Position numbers and translations under genes: made by a program | Assembly (NCBI RefSeq): GCF_000500045.1 | Contig: NZ_AYOT01000223.1 | Coordinates: 124,001-188,000, forward strand | Length of the DNA stretch: 64,000 nt | Reading direction: 5' to 3' | From: Borrelia persica No12 | GTDB taxonomy: Bacteria > Spirochaetota > Spirochaetia > Borreliales > Borreliaceae | Notes under the pieces: generated by a model | The model's database searches: none | What the model was told of the DNA's origin: nothing | What the model saw: only the letters and a program-made list of their open reading frames with translations | Part shown: piece after piece, positions 55,508-64,000 of the stretch | How positions within the stretch are numbered: position 1 is the first letter of the stretch | Layout of the letters: each line of letters starts with the position of its first letter

Positions 55508-57850
55508 ATGAAAAATTTTTATCGTTATTTTCAGTTTTTATTTTTTTTTATGTTGGCTGTTATATCATTTTCTCTTTTTGTTGCATTAACTCCTATAGGA
55601 AATATATTCATATTTTTTGTGTTTAATCTTATAGGTCAGATGCTTCTTAATACTTTTTCATTTTTGTCGTTTTATTTAATACTTTATCCGCTTGTAAATT
55701 GGTATGTTTATCGCAATAACATGCTTAATAAAAGATTTATATTCAATTGGAATTATACGGTTGTTTTATTTTTTACTCTAACGTTTTGGTTAAGAATTAA
55801 TTCTGATTCTGAGGGTTCTAATTTTGTTAATTGGTTTTTAAGCAATTTTGGGATTATAGTTGGCAATTTATTTGTTTGCCTTATTTTCATTTTAGAACTT
55901 ATTGTTTGGGTTTATTTAAATTATGTCCTTTTTAAGGATGCTAGTTTTATTTTGAGCACTTTTCATTTTGTCATATTTAAATTAAAAATCTTTTTTGAAA
56001 GCATATTTTTTTATTTGCCGTTTTTAAGTACTCTAAAGATTAAGAAGGATATTAAGGTTTATAAGGATCGTGATGACAATTTGAGTTCGGGTAAAATTTT
56101 GCGCAAGGAAGATAATATTATTAATGATGAAGAGTACCAGGCTTTATGGTCTTTTAAAGCATTTTTAAGAAATCCTAATAAGTCTTTAGATGTTGATTTG
56201 GATAAAACTGTTTTTTCTAAATCAGAGGTTAGAGATGATAAATTTTCAGAAGAACAGCCTTTAGAGGAAGTTAAGTGTGATTCAAATATTGAGAATAATG
56301 CTAAATATAAAATACTTAAAGAATTTGAGGATGGTAAATTAGTAGTTGGTGGAAAAGTTAAGGCTAGTGATATAAGACATAATGGAATAATAAATAATAT
56401 TGTCAAAGGTAAGGATGAAAATTTATTTGTAAATAAAGCTAATGAAAATTATTTAATCGATATTTCTGTTTTTGCTCAAAGAGAGCCTGAGAGTGAAACT
56501 GAGGATATTGAATATGAGAGAGAAATCAAAAAACAAGCTATGGTTTTGCAAGAAACTTTTAAAGAATTTAATATTAGTGCAGAGCTTATTGATATTATTA
56601 AAGGGCCTGTTGTTACGATGTATGCTGTTCGTCCTGATAAAGGCATTAAGCTTTCAAAAATAACTTCTATATCTGATAATATTGCATTGCGTCTTGCAGC
56701 AGCCAGAGTTAGAATTATTGCACCAATACCTGGCAAGGAAGCTGTTGGAATTGAAATACCTAATAAGAGACGAAAATTTATTTTGATATCAGAGATAATA
56801 AATAGTCAAGAATTTCAAAATGATTTTAAGGTGCCTTTTGCACTTGGTAAAGAAATTAGTGGGAATAATGTTGTTTTTGACCTTGTTACTGCTCCTCATC
56901 TTTTAATAGCTGGTGCTACTGGTGCTGGGAAATCAGTTTGTGTAAATTCACTTATTGCTTCAATTATTTTTTCAAAATCTCCAGATGATGTTAGGCTTGT
57001 GCTGATAGATCCTAAGGTGGTTGAGCTTAAGCTTTTTAATAATATTCCTCATTTGTTAACTCCAGTTATTACCAATGTAAATAGAGCTTTAGAAGCTTTG
57101 CGTTGGTGTCTTGATGAGATGGAGAGGAGGTATGTTATTCTTGATAATTTTCTTGTTAGGGATATTAATTCTTATAACAAAAAAATAGCAGAAGAGGGAT
57201 TAAATGAGGCACCATTACCTTATTTGGTAATAATTATTGATGAATTTGCAGATTTAATTCTGTCTGCAAGAAAGGATTTGGAAAATTTGATTTCTAGGCT
57301 TGCAGCTATGGCTAGGGCTGTTGGAATGCATTTGGTTCTTGCTACTCAAAGACCATCTGTTGATGTCATTACTGGAGTAATAAAGGCCAATTTTCCTTCA
57401 AGAATTTCTTTTATGGTTGCTAGTTCTATGGATTCAAGAATAATTCTTGGAACATCAGGTGCTGAAAAACTTTTAGGAAAAGGTGATATGCTTTATGTGA
57501 GTCCTACTACGCCTTTTCCACAACGAATTCAAGGTGGATTTTTGACAGAAAAGGAAGTCTATAAGTTAGTTGAAGAGGTTAAAAAATTTGGTGCACCAAA
57601 TTATATTGATGATGAGATATTTATTGATAGTGTTGTTGAACCTGAAGCTGTGATTATGAATCCTTCAGATGAGCCTATGTTTGAGGAAGCTCTTGAAATT
57701 GTTCGTTCTACTAAAAAGGCATCTGCATCTTATCTGCAAAGGCGTTTAAAAATAGGATATAATAGAGCTGCACGCATTATAGAATTGATGGAAGAGATGG
57801 GATATATAGGTCCTGTTAATGGTTCAAAACCACGGGATGTTTTTATTTGA
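55508..57850 (+). CDS. ftsK: DNA translocase FtsK
   Basis: Moves chromosome ends through the closing septum. Four N-terminal helices (to about 165), a short linker (for FtsK) with acidic residues, the alpha domain (about 340-410), the RecA-like motor with Walker A GATGAGKSVCVNS (about 470) and Walker B VIIIDEFADL, and a C-terminal gamma winged helix (RSTKKASASYLQRRLKIGYNRAARIIELMEEMG) that reads KOPS. 780 aa. Matches BB0257. Confidence 0.96.
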   Translation: MKNFYRYFQFLFFFMLAVISFSLFVALTPIGNIFIFFVFNLIGQMLLNTFSFLSFYLILYPLVNWYVYRNNMLNKRFIFNWNYTVVLFFTLTFWLRINSDSEGSNFVNWFLSNFGIIVGNLFVCLIFILELIVWVYLNYVLFKDASFILSTFHFVIFKLKIFFESIFFYLPFLSTLKIKKDIKVYKDRDDNLSSGKILRKEDNIINDEEYQALWSFKAFLRNPNKSLDVDLDKTVFSKSEVRDDKFSEEQPLEEVKCDSNIENNAKYKILKEFEDGKLVVGGKVKASDIRHNGIINNIVKGKDENLFVNKANENYLIDISVFAQREPESETEDIEYEREIKKQAMVLQETFKEFNISAELIDIIKGPVVTMYAVRPDKGIKLSKITSISDNIALRLAAARVRIIAPIPGKEAVGIEIPNKRRKFILISEIINSQEFQNDFKVPFALGKEISGNNVVFDLVTAPHLLIAGATGAGKSVCVNSLIASIIFSKSPDDVRLVLIDPKVVELKLFNNIPHLLTPVITNVNRALEALRWCLDEMERRYVILDNFLVRDINSYNKKIAEEGLNEAPLPYLVIIIDEFADLILSARKDLENLISRLAAMARAVGMHLVLATQRPSVDVITGVIKANFPSRISFMVASSMDSRIILGTSGAEKLLGKGDMLYVSPTTPFPQRIQGGFLTEKEVYKLVEEVKKFGAPNYIDDEIFIDSVVEPEAVIMNPSDEPMFEEALEIVRSTKKASASYLQRRLKIGYNRAARIIELMEEMGYIGPVNGSKPRDVFI

Positions 57851-57855
57851 AAGTT

Positions 57856-57890
57856 AAAAAAAAGGACATTCGCCATGAATATCCCGATTT
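57856..57890. terminator. Bidirectional hairpin terminator between ftsK and rpsU
   Basis: GGACATTC (57864-57871), loop GCCAT, GAATATCC (57877-57884): an 8-bp stem with one C/A mismatch. On the minus strand it is followed by eight T (A-run at 57856-57863), giving a classic intrinsic terminator for the rpsU transcript. On the plus strand a weaker T-rich stretch follows, so it may also end ftsK. Confidence 0.7.
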
Positions 57891-57892
57891 TA

Positions 57893-58102
57893 TTATTTTC
57901 CGATTTTTTGTTTTAGTTTTCTTACTTTTTTTGCTTGTTTTCTTTTGAATGCCTTTTCTTTTTTTACACGAATGGTGGATGGTTTTTCATAATATTCTCT
58001 TCTTTTCCATTCTCTAATTATTGCTTCTTTTTCAATCATTCTTTTAAAACGTTTCAATGCTTTTTCTAATCCTTCATTTTTGTCAACATTGACAGTTACC
58101 AA
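57893..58102 (-). CDS. rpsU: 30S ribosomal protein S21
   Basis: 69 residues, highly basic: [41 protein letters not shown] is the S21 signature. A very strong ribosome binding site (GGAGGTGA) sits in the 14-bp gap after the M23 gene. Last gene of the minus-strand unit recO-like-recJ-M23-rpsU. Matches BB0256. Confidence 0.97.
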   Translation of the reverse strand: MVTVNVDKNEGLEKALKRFKRMIEKEAIIREWKRREYYEKPSTIRVKKEKAFKRKQAKKVRKLKQKIGK

Positions 58103-58116
58103 AAAATCACCTCCTT

Positions 58117-59070
58117 TTATTTTTGCTTTATCTTTTTAGTGTTATTGATTATTTGATTTTTGTCAATAAGCATCTCTTCTAAGAAAAAATCTGGATTTAC
58201 TGCAATTCCATTAATTCTAACTTCAAAGTGTAGATGAGGACCTGTTGATATTCCTGTATTTCCTACATTGCCTATATATTCACCTGTATTTACTATTGTA
58301 TTTTCTTTAACTCCAAATTTTGATAAATGTAGATAAATTGTAAATATTCCTGGTAAGTGTTGAATGATAATGGTTTTACCAGTAATTTCTCTTTCTCTTG
58401 CAAATACTACTTTTCCTCTACCAGCTGCAAAAATAGGTGTTTTTTCTTTTTTCAATGGAGCATAATCTTTTCCATTATGCATCTTTCGATCTGATATTTT
58501 TTTGTTATCTTGCATATAAATTCTCTGATCTCCATAAGGACTGGTTATCTGATATTGGTCTTTGATTGGATGGACCAGTGTGTCGTAATGGTAAATTGTT
58601 GTGTCACCTACATTTCCAATAATGTTCCATAATGTTAAAGCCTGTTCTTTTGCTTTGGGTGATTGTTGACTCTTAATGAGCTTAGATTTATTTTTGTTAA
58701 GTTTGACAGTTGTTTTGTTGAATTTAAATTTTTTGATTTCAATTTCTTTTGTGTATTGTTCATTTTCAAATTCTACTTGAATTTTTCTTTTTCCTTCTTT
58801 AATCATTGGTGGAATTCCGATTAAGGCTATGTAGTATGTTCTATGATTTATATTAAATTTAAAAGGTGAAGCATTTAGAATGGGGCTTTGATTTGTTGCC
58901 AAGAGTGATAATTTTTTGAAATTTTTATTGCTTACAAAATAAATATTTTCTCCTTGGAAAGCTTCTTTTTTATAGTAGATTCTAATGTCATCATTCTTTG
59001 CATTAATTTTAAAGAAGCCTATTATAAATGTGAATACAAGGATAAATATAAGTTTTTTAATATTAGGCAC
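58117..59070 (-). CDS. Exported M23-family peptidase (NlpD/EnvC-like)
   Basis: 317 residues: signal peptide ([18 protein letters not shown], about 7-24), a beta-sandwich-like middle domain (about 28-120), and an M23 domain (about 165-300) with [16 protein letters not shown] and [10 protein letters not shown] zinc-site motifs. GTG start at 59070 that overlaps the recJ stop by one base. Second M23 enzyme in the window. Matches BB0255. Confidence 0.93.
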   Translation of the reverse strand: MPNIKKLIFILVFTFIIGFFKINAKNDDIRIYYKKEAFQGENIYFVSNKNFKKLSLLATNQSPILNASPFKFNINHRTYYIALIGIPPMIKEGKRKIQVEFENEQYTKEIEIKKFKFNKTTVKLNKNKSKLIKSQQSPKAKEQALTLWNIIGNVGDTTIYHYDTLVHPIKDQYQITSPYGDQRIYMQDNKKISDRKMHNGKDYAPLKKEKTPIFAAGRGKVVFAREREITGKTIIIQHLPGIFTIYLHLSKFGVKENTIVNTGEYIGNVGNTGISTGPHLHFEVRINGIAVNPDFFLEEMLIDKNQIINNTKKIKQK

Positions 59071-61184
59071 TAATTGTTTCTCTTTTTGATATCAATAATT
59101 TTTAAAATTTTATCACTTTGATTGTAAAAATCTTCATTAATTGTAAATATTATGTCTATATTTTGGCCATCTTTGATATTAAGTTCTTGAATAGTTTGAG
59201 TGCCATTAAAATAAATAGCTTTATAATAGTCTTTATTATTGATAATTTTCATGTTTATGTGTTTTGAAGCTCCATTTTTATCAATCGTTCTAATATCTTG
59301 AATGCATACATTTTCCATCATTAAAATAAATTCTCTAAAATTGTGTCCGTAAGGTTCAAATAGATCTATTGTTTTTATAAGTTCTGTTTTACTTAAATCT
59401 TGAGGTATGATAGCATCAATTAGTATTGAATCTTCTTGAAATTCTGTATATTCTATTTTTTCAATAGCATTTTCAAGTTCTTTTATAAATTCTTTTAATA
59501 CATCTTCATACAGCGTAAATCCAGCAGCAGCTTTATGCCCTCCAGAATTTATTAATAGATGGTTTGGTATCATTGAAATTAATTCTTTTGAATTTACTTT
59601 ATTATTTGATCTGATAGATCCTTTAATGATATTTGCTTGTTTTGTAAGAAATATGGCAACTTTTTTGTAATAATAAGATAGTCTTGTTGCCATTCTAGAA
59701 CTAATTCCTTTTGGAGTATTTTTATCATAACATACTATGAATTTATCATTTTCTAAAATGGTGTTTTCATGATGTGTATTCCAAGATATATCTTCTTTGT
59801 ATTTTCTTAAAGTATTTATTTCTTTAATTTCTTTAAATTTGCTTTCTATTTTATTGGTATCTTCACTTAATAAAAATTTAATTGTAATATCTGCTTTTTC
59901 AAGTCTTCCTGTTGAATTTAATATTGGGGCAATTTTAAATGCAATATCTGTTGAAGTGATTATTGGTTTTGTTAATATATTGACTTCTTTTAATAGATAA
60001 TTGATCGATATGTTTTCTCTTAGTGCTATTTCTTTAAGTCCCTCTTTTACAACTATTCGATTTTCATCAATAATTGGCATATTATCGGCTATGGTTCCTA
60101 TTGCAACAAATTTGAGTCTTTTAAGACAGTTTTGAAGTAAATTTTTATTTACTTCAAATATTATGTTGTAAAATATGTAATATAGTTTTTCGTAAATAGT
60201 GGTTTTTCTGTATTTAAAATATTTAGTAATTTTCATAAGTTCTTTTAGTGTTTTTTGTGCATGTTGAGGATATTTTTTTATAAAATTTTCATTAATATCA
60301 GTGATTTCAATATCTATTTTTTGATTAAAAAATTCATTTAAAAGTTGAGTTTGATCAGTTTTGTTAAATACAAATATATATTTATTTTGTGAAAATTCTT
60401 CTAGTTTGTTGATATTGATTTGTAAATCATTATGATTTTCTAGAGTGATACATTTTTTTAAAATGTAGTTGTTAATTTCTATTGCATGTAGTTTTATGTT
60501 ATTATCTGATATTTCTAAAAACATAAATATCAAGTTTTTATTATAAAGGCTGGTAGTAGATAGATATAGTGCAAGACATGCTTTGAAACTTACATAACAT
60601 CCAGCTATTTCTTTAAATATTGAAGAATCATCTTTTAAGTGAGGATTTATGGTAATATTTTCTGTTGCAATTTCTTGGTTTGGAAGGTGATGATCTGTAA
60701 CTATTATTTCTATATTTTTTGATCTTGCATAATGTATTTCTTCAATATGAGAAATACCGCAGTCAACAGTGATTATTAGTGATATTTTATCTTCAAATGC
60801 CTTATCAATTACTTCTTTAGTAAGTCCATAAAATTCTCCATTGGAGGGTATTTTATAACTTACATTGATGCCAAACTCTTTAAGAGTTTCGTACATTATT
60901 ATTGTGGCTGTAATGCCATCAGCGTCTTTGTCTCCAAATATTAGTACATTTTCTTTTTCTAAAATGGCTTCATTGATTCTATGAATGAATTTGTCTATAT
61001 TTTTTAAAAAAAATGGATTGTGCATTAAATTTACACTACTCTCAAGAAAAAATAAAAAATCCTCTTCTTTAAATTCTCTTCTAATTAGTAGTGTTGCTTC
61101 AAAAAGATTAATATTATATTTCTTTGTGATGTTGACTATGTTTTCTTTTGCAATATCAAGTTCTGTCCTTGTCCAAATTTTCAT
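59070..61184 (-). CDS. recJ: Single-strand DNA exonuclease RecJ
   Basis: 5'-3' ssDNA exonuclease of the DHH family. Motifs: FGDKDADGITATIIMYETL (about 83-101), ITVDCGIS, TDHHLPNQEI (DHH) and the DHHA1 NSGGHKAAAGFTL (about 545). The middle stretch (about 205-370) is longer and more divergent than in enteric RecJ. Start placed at the ATG at 61184, with GGGA 6 bp upstream; a TTG at 61226 overlaps the neighbour. 704 aa. Matches BB0254. Confidence 0.93.
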   Translation of the reverse strand: MKIWTRTELDIAKENIVNITKKYNINLFEATLLIRREFKEEDFLFFLESSVNLMHNPFFLKNIDKFIHRINEAILEKENVLIFGDKDADGITATIIMYETLKEFGINVSYKIPSNGEFYGLTKEVIDKAFEDKISLIITVDCGISHIEEIHYARSKNIEIIVTDHHLPNQEIATENITINPHLKDDSSIFKEIAGCYVSFKACLALYLSTTSLYNKNLIFMFLEISDNNIKLHAIEINNYILKKCITLENHNDLQININKLEEFSQNKYIFVFNKTDQTQLLNEFFNQKIDIEITDINENFIKKYPQHAQKTLKELMKITKYFKYRKTTIYEKLYYIFYNIIFEVNKNLLQNCLKRLKFVAIGTIADNMPIIDENRIVVKEGLKEIALRENISINYLLKEVNILTKPIITSTDIAFKIAPILNSTGRLEKADITIKFLLSEDTNKIESKFKEIKEINTLRKYKEDISWNTHHENTILENDKFIVCYDKNTPKGISSRMATRLSYYYKKVAIFLTKQANIIKGSIRSNNKVNSKELISMIPNHLLINSGGHKAAAGFTLYEDVLKEFIKELENAIEKIEYTEFQEDSILIDAIIPQDLSKTELIKTIDLFEPYGHNFREFILMMENVCIQDIRTIDKNGASKHINMKIINNKDYYKAIYFNGTQTIQELNIKDGQNIDIIFTINEDFYNQSDKILKIIDIKKRNN

Positions 61185-61206
61185 TTCTGTTCCCGGTTTG
61201 CTTTCT

Positions 61207-61893
61207 TTATAGTAATATTTGTTCAAATTCTATATTTAGCTTATTTTTGATCATAAGTGTTATAAGTTCTTTTGCTTTATTAGTTAACTCTACATTTAAA
61301 ATTGTGTTTATATTTGTTTTAGTTGTGATTTCTAAATACTTAAAACTTTCTGTATCAATATATTGATTTTTATTATTGGCACACTTAATGCAATGAAATC
61401 CATGAATGTGTGTATCGTAATAATAATTTTCTTCAATTTGTCTATTACATTCAAAACATAATTTTGATAAATATAAAAATCCTTTTATGATTAGGAATCG
61501 TATTTTATACTGTAAGTCAATTGATTGTATTTTATCTAAGCTTGAATCATTTAACATTTTTATGGCTTCGTTAAATAGAGTGAAGCATTCTCCTTCATCA
61601 AGACTTAAATTAATAAGCTTGATCCATGGTTTAATGATTATTAATTTTTCATATGTTAAGTCTTTTATAATAAATTCTTCATCATGAACTTCTATTATTC
61701 TGTACAAATTATTTTCTTTTACTATTTCAAAATTGGCTTTTACTAAATTATTGATATTTAATTTAAACTTTTCTATTGTGTTATCGTGAATTAGTGTGTG
61801 AATAATGCCTTTTGAATGAAATAGGTTTAGTAATGAATAATTTTTTTTGGGATATAGATTTGTTATGATAGCATTGATTTTGTTAAACAGCAT
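61207..61893 (-). CDS. RecO-like recombination protein with zinc finger
   Basis: 228 residues. The N-terminus (INAIITNLYPKKNYSLLNLFHSKGIIHTL) fits the RecO OB-fold start, and the C-terminal half has a four-cysteine zinc finger: C-x2-C (LCFECNRQ) and C-x2-C (FHCIKCANN), 20 or so residues apart, as in many RecO proteins. The position directly upstream of recJ, with which RecFOR works, supports this. Sequence similarity is low, so the call is probable rather than certain. Confidence 0.6.
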   Translation of the reverse strand: MLFNKINAIITNLYPKKNYSLLNLFHSKGIIHTLIHDNTIEKFKLNINNLVKANFEIVKENNLYRIIEVHDEEFIIKDLTYEKLIIIKPWIKLINLSLDEGECFTLFNEAIKMLNDSSLDKIQSIDLQYKIRFLIIKGFLYLSKLCFECNRQIEENYYYDTHIHGFHCIKCANNKNQYIDTESFKYLEITTKTNINTILNVELTNKAKELITLMIKNKLNIEFEQILL

Positions 61894-61988
61894 TATACAT
61901 TATTGTATAATAAAAGAATTCATTATTAAATGAATTCTCATAAAAATTTTCTTTTGTTATAATGGAACTTAGGGAGATTTAATACTTT
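61894..61988. promoter_or_regulatory. Divergent recO-like/lon control region with palindrome
   Basis: Extended -10 TGT-TATAAT (61955-61963) for lon, with AGGGAG at 61971-61976 as ribosome binding site. Just upstream is a perfect inverted repeat, AGAATTCATT (61915-61924), loop ATTA, AATGAATTCT (61929-61938), which covers the place of the lon -35 box and lies near the start of the recO-like transcript. It is not a CIRCE element (no TTAGCACTC). Confidence 0.55.
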
Positions 61989-64000
61989 ATGGAAGAAGTA
62001 AAAGATACTGTTTCTAAGGAAAAGAAGCGTTCAAAAAGTTCTGGAGGCATTTTGCCGCATTTTGATAAACCTATAAGAGTGCCTTTAATTGCAGTTCCAT
62101 CACACCCTGTATTTCCAAGTATGTTTATTCCAATTGTTATAGTTTCTGATTGTGATATGAGGGCTGTTGATTACATGATTAAAGGTAATGGAATCATTTC
62201 TTTGTTTGTTTTGCGTGATAAATTTTTGGAAAAACCGGGTAGTAAAGATGGTAAATTAGCTATTAATTATGAAAAAGATATTTATTCTGTTGGTGTTACT
62301 GCTAAGATTGTAAAAAAAATTAATCTTCCTGATGGTGGATATAATATTTTTGTTTCAACTATTGATAGAGTGAAATTTGTCAAACTTGTTCTTAATGTAG
62401 AGTTTCCAATCATTGAAATTGAGTACTTAAAACAAATTCCAATTAAAAAGTGTGATCTTCATTCAAAAGCAATTTATAGCAGTATTTTGCTTAAAACTAA
62501 AGAAATATTTTCACATAGAAAAATGCCCGAGTTTCAGTTAAATATGGTTAATATTGAAGATAAGGGTAGGTTGTGTGATGTTGTTGTAGGAATGATTGCA
62601 TCTTCAAAGGAGTCTCATCAAGAGGTGCTTGAAACCTTAAGTGTTAAAGATAGACTTAAAAAGGTTTTAGAGTTGCTTTATGAAGAATTAAATTTAATTG
62701 AGATTCAAAATAAAATTGCTAAAGGTATTCAGGAAAAATTAGAAAAACAACAAAAAGAATTTTTTTTAAAGGAACAGCTTAAAGCTATTAAGGCTGAACT
62801 TGGTGTTGGAGATGAGAAGGGTAGTGAATTTGTTAAAATTAAGTCCAAAATTTCTGCTTTAGATTTAAAGGGAGAAGCTTTAGAGGCAGTTGGTAGGGAG
62901 CTTGATAAGTTTTCATTTCTTGAGAGACATTCGTCTGAATATGTTGTAGTTAGAAACTATCTTGAACTTATTATTGATCTTCCTTGGGGAGATGTTAAGA
63001 TTAATTTTGACAAATTTAATTTACAAAGAGCAGAAAAGATTTTAGATAAAACTCATTATGGCATGAAAGAAGTTAAGGATAGGATTCTTGAGTATATTTC
63101 TGTTCTTAAATTAAGAAAATCTCAAAAGGGGGCTATTATGCTTTTAGTTGGGCCTCCTGGAGTGGGTAAGACTTCAATAGGAACAGCTATTGCTGAAGTT
63201 CTTAAGACAAAATTTTTTAGATTTTCTGTAGGTGGCATTAGAGATGAATCAGAAATCAAGGGACATAGAAGAACTTATGTGGGAGCATTGCCTGGAAAAA
63301 TTATTCAAGGACTAAGAATTACAAAAACAAATTCGCCCGTTTTTTTAATAGATGAAATTGATAAGGTTTCAGCGTCTAATTATGGAGAACCATTCTCGGC
63401 TCTTCTTGAGGTTTTAGATCCTGAACAAAATGTTAATTTTAGAGATCATTATCTTGATTTGCCTTTTGATATTTCTAATGTGTTTTTTATTTTAACAGCC
63501 AATTCTCTTGAAACAATACCTACTCCTTTATTAAATAGAATGGAAGTAATTCAACTTTCAGGATATGTTGATGATGAAAAAATAGAGATCGCAAGGAAAT
63601 ATTTGATACCAAAGGTCTTAAGAGAAAATGGTGTTGATAAAGATTCTTTGAAATTTCAAAGTTCTGCTCTTGTTCAAATAGCTAGGGAGTATGCTAGGGA
63701 TAATGGACTTAGAAATTTTGAAAAATATTTGAAACAAATTGTTAGAAAAATTGCAAGAAAGCTTGTTGAGGATAAATCTGTTAAAGCGTATCAGATTTCT
63801 AAGGAAAATTTGGAAGAGTATATTGGTATTCCCGTATTTAGAAAAGAAGAATTTTTGCATAAAGCGATGTCTCCAGGTATGGTAATGGGTCTTGCATGGA
63901 CTAATTATGGTGGGTCAGTTTTAATAATTGAGACTGTAAAAACTGAATCCAAGTCTCCTGGTATTAAATTGACAGGTAGACTTGGAGATGTTATGAAAGA
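61989..64000 (+). CDS. lon: ATP-dependent protease Lon (3' end cut off)
   Basis: AAA+ serine protease. The N-terminal substrate domain (IRVPLIAVPSHPVFPSMFIPIV, about 28-49), a coiled-coil linker (about 230-300), Walker A GPPGVGKT (388-395), Walker B VFLIDEIDKV and the start of the protease domain (MSPGMVMGLAWTNYGG) are visible. The window ends before the catalytic Ser/Lys. 670 codons are present of about 800. Borrelia has two lon genes; order matches BB0253 (lon-1). Confidence 0.95.
   Translation, partial: MEEVKDTVSKEKKRSKSSGGILPHFDKPIRVPLIAVPSHPVFPSMFIPIVIVSDCDMRAVDYMIKGNGIISLFVLRDKFLEKPGSKDGKLAINYEKDIYSVGVTAKIVKKINLPDGGYNIFVSTIDRVKFVKLVLNVEFPIIEIEYLKQIPIKKCDLHSKAIYSSILLKTKEIFSHRKMPEFQLNMVNIEDKGRLCDVVVGMIASSKESHQEVLETLSVKDRLKKVLELLYEELNLIEIQNKIAKGIQEKLEKQQKEFFLKEQLKAIKAELGVGDEKGSEFVKIKSKISALDLKGEALEAVGRELDKFSFLERHSSEYVVVRNYLELIIDLPWGDVKINFDKFNLQRAEKILDKTHYGMKEVKDRILEYISVLKLRKSQKGAIMLLVGPPGVGKTSIGTAIAEVLKTKFFRFSVGGIRDESEIKGHRRTYVGALPGKIIQGLRITKTNSPVFLIDEIDKVSASNYGEPFSALLEVLDPEQNVNFRDHYLDLPFDISNVFFILTANSLETIPTPLLNRMEVIQLSGYVDDEKIEIARKYLIPKVLRENGVDKDSLKFQSSALVQIAREYARDNGLRNFEKYLKQIVRKIARKLVEDKSVKAYQISKENLEEYIGIPVFRKEEFLHKAMSPGMVMGLAWTNYGGSVLIIETVKTESKSPGIKLTGRLGDVMK

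Noticed and set aside
56059-56406. Minus-strand open frame inside ftsK
   Set aside because: Antisense to the FtsK linker, Ser/Leu-rich artefact without ribosome site.
61894-61988. CIRCE or heat-shock operator before lon
   Set aside because: The palindrome there does not match TTAGCACTC-N9-GAGTGCTAA.
1-64000. CRISPR array, insertion sequence, prophage, tRNA or rRNA
   Set aside because: No spaced direct repeats, transposase-like frames or RNA-gene signatures are seen; nearly all sequence is covered by conserved housekeeping genes.

Overview
The window is a stretch of spirochaete chromosome, almost certainly from Borrelia (sensu lato). The DNA is very AT-rich (about 30% GC by eye). Gene order follows, in reverse numbering, the B. 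burgdorferi B31 chromosome from about BB0317 to BB0253. Where I can recall the Lyme-group proteins (FtsZ, MraY, FlgE) the sequences match closely but not exactly, which suggests a relapsing-fever-group species; this species-group call is an inference from memory. No phage, transposon, CRISPR, rRNA or tRNA is visible. The DNA is almost wall-to-wall coding, and the largest gap between genes is about 190 bp.

Layout. (1) 1-3.3 kb: the end of a nucleoside/sugar-type ABC transporter (two permeases, the first cut by the window edge), converging on a minus-strand pair (TPR-like exported protein and polyprenyl synthase). (2) 3.3-21.2 kb, all plus strand: rlmE, cheW, nadK, recN, three genes of unknown function, then a reduced division/cell-wall (dcw) cluster rsmH-ftsL-murF-mraY-ftsW-ftsQ-ftsA-ftsZ, a TPR lipoprotein, dprA, and the hslV-hslU protease. 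(3) 21.2-47.9 kb, all plus strand: the large flagellar run flgB-flgC-fliE-fliF-fliG-fliH-fliI-fliJ-flbB-fliK-flgD-flgE-flbD-motA-motB-fliL-fliM-fliN-fliO-fliP-fliQ-fliR-flhB-flhA-flhF-flhG. It is followed by a small membrane protein, a FapA-like protein, two small proteins and a lidless Hsp70. Genes are mostly separated by 0-45 bp or overlap, so long co-transcription is likely. (4) 47.9-57.9 kb: envelope genes on both strands: lepB (-), LysM/M23 peptidase (+), TPR protein (-), a tail-anchored protein with an Hsp70-SBD-like head (+), lytic transglycosylase (+), uppP (+), ftsK (+). (5) 57.9-61.9 kb, minus strand: a RecO-like gene, recJ, an M23 peptidase and rpsU, ending in a hairpin terminator. 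(6) 62.0-64.0 kb: lon (+), cut by the window edge before its catalytic serine.

How it fits together. Spirochaete shape and motility depend on periplasmic flagella that sit between the inner membrane and the peptidoglycan, so division, murein and flagellar genes side by side make biological sense. FlhF/FlhG set flagellar position and number, FliF/FliG/FliM/FliN/MotAB form the motor, FlbB builds the spirochaete collar, and the FliI-FliH-FliJ/FlhAB/FliOPQR set forms the export machine.

Most promising leads: (a) the small two-helix membrane protein after flhG (43135-43626) ends in a tail that looks like the FliG-binding tail of FliF in the same operon; (b) the protein at 51342-52550 seems to carry a stand-alone Hsp70 substrate-binding (beta) domain on a long acidic stalk with a C-terminal membrane anchor, a few kb from an Hsp70 that lacks a lid; (c) RecN has lost the conserved serine of its ABC signature and the histidine of its H-loop; (d) a 10-bp-arm palindrome sits between the divergent recO-like gene and lon.
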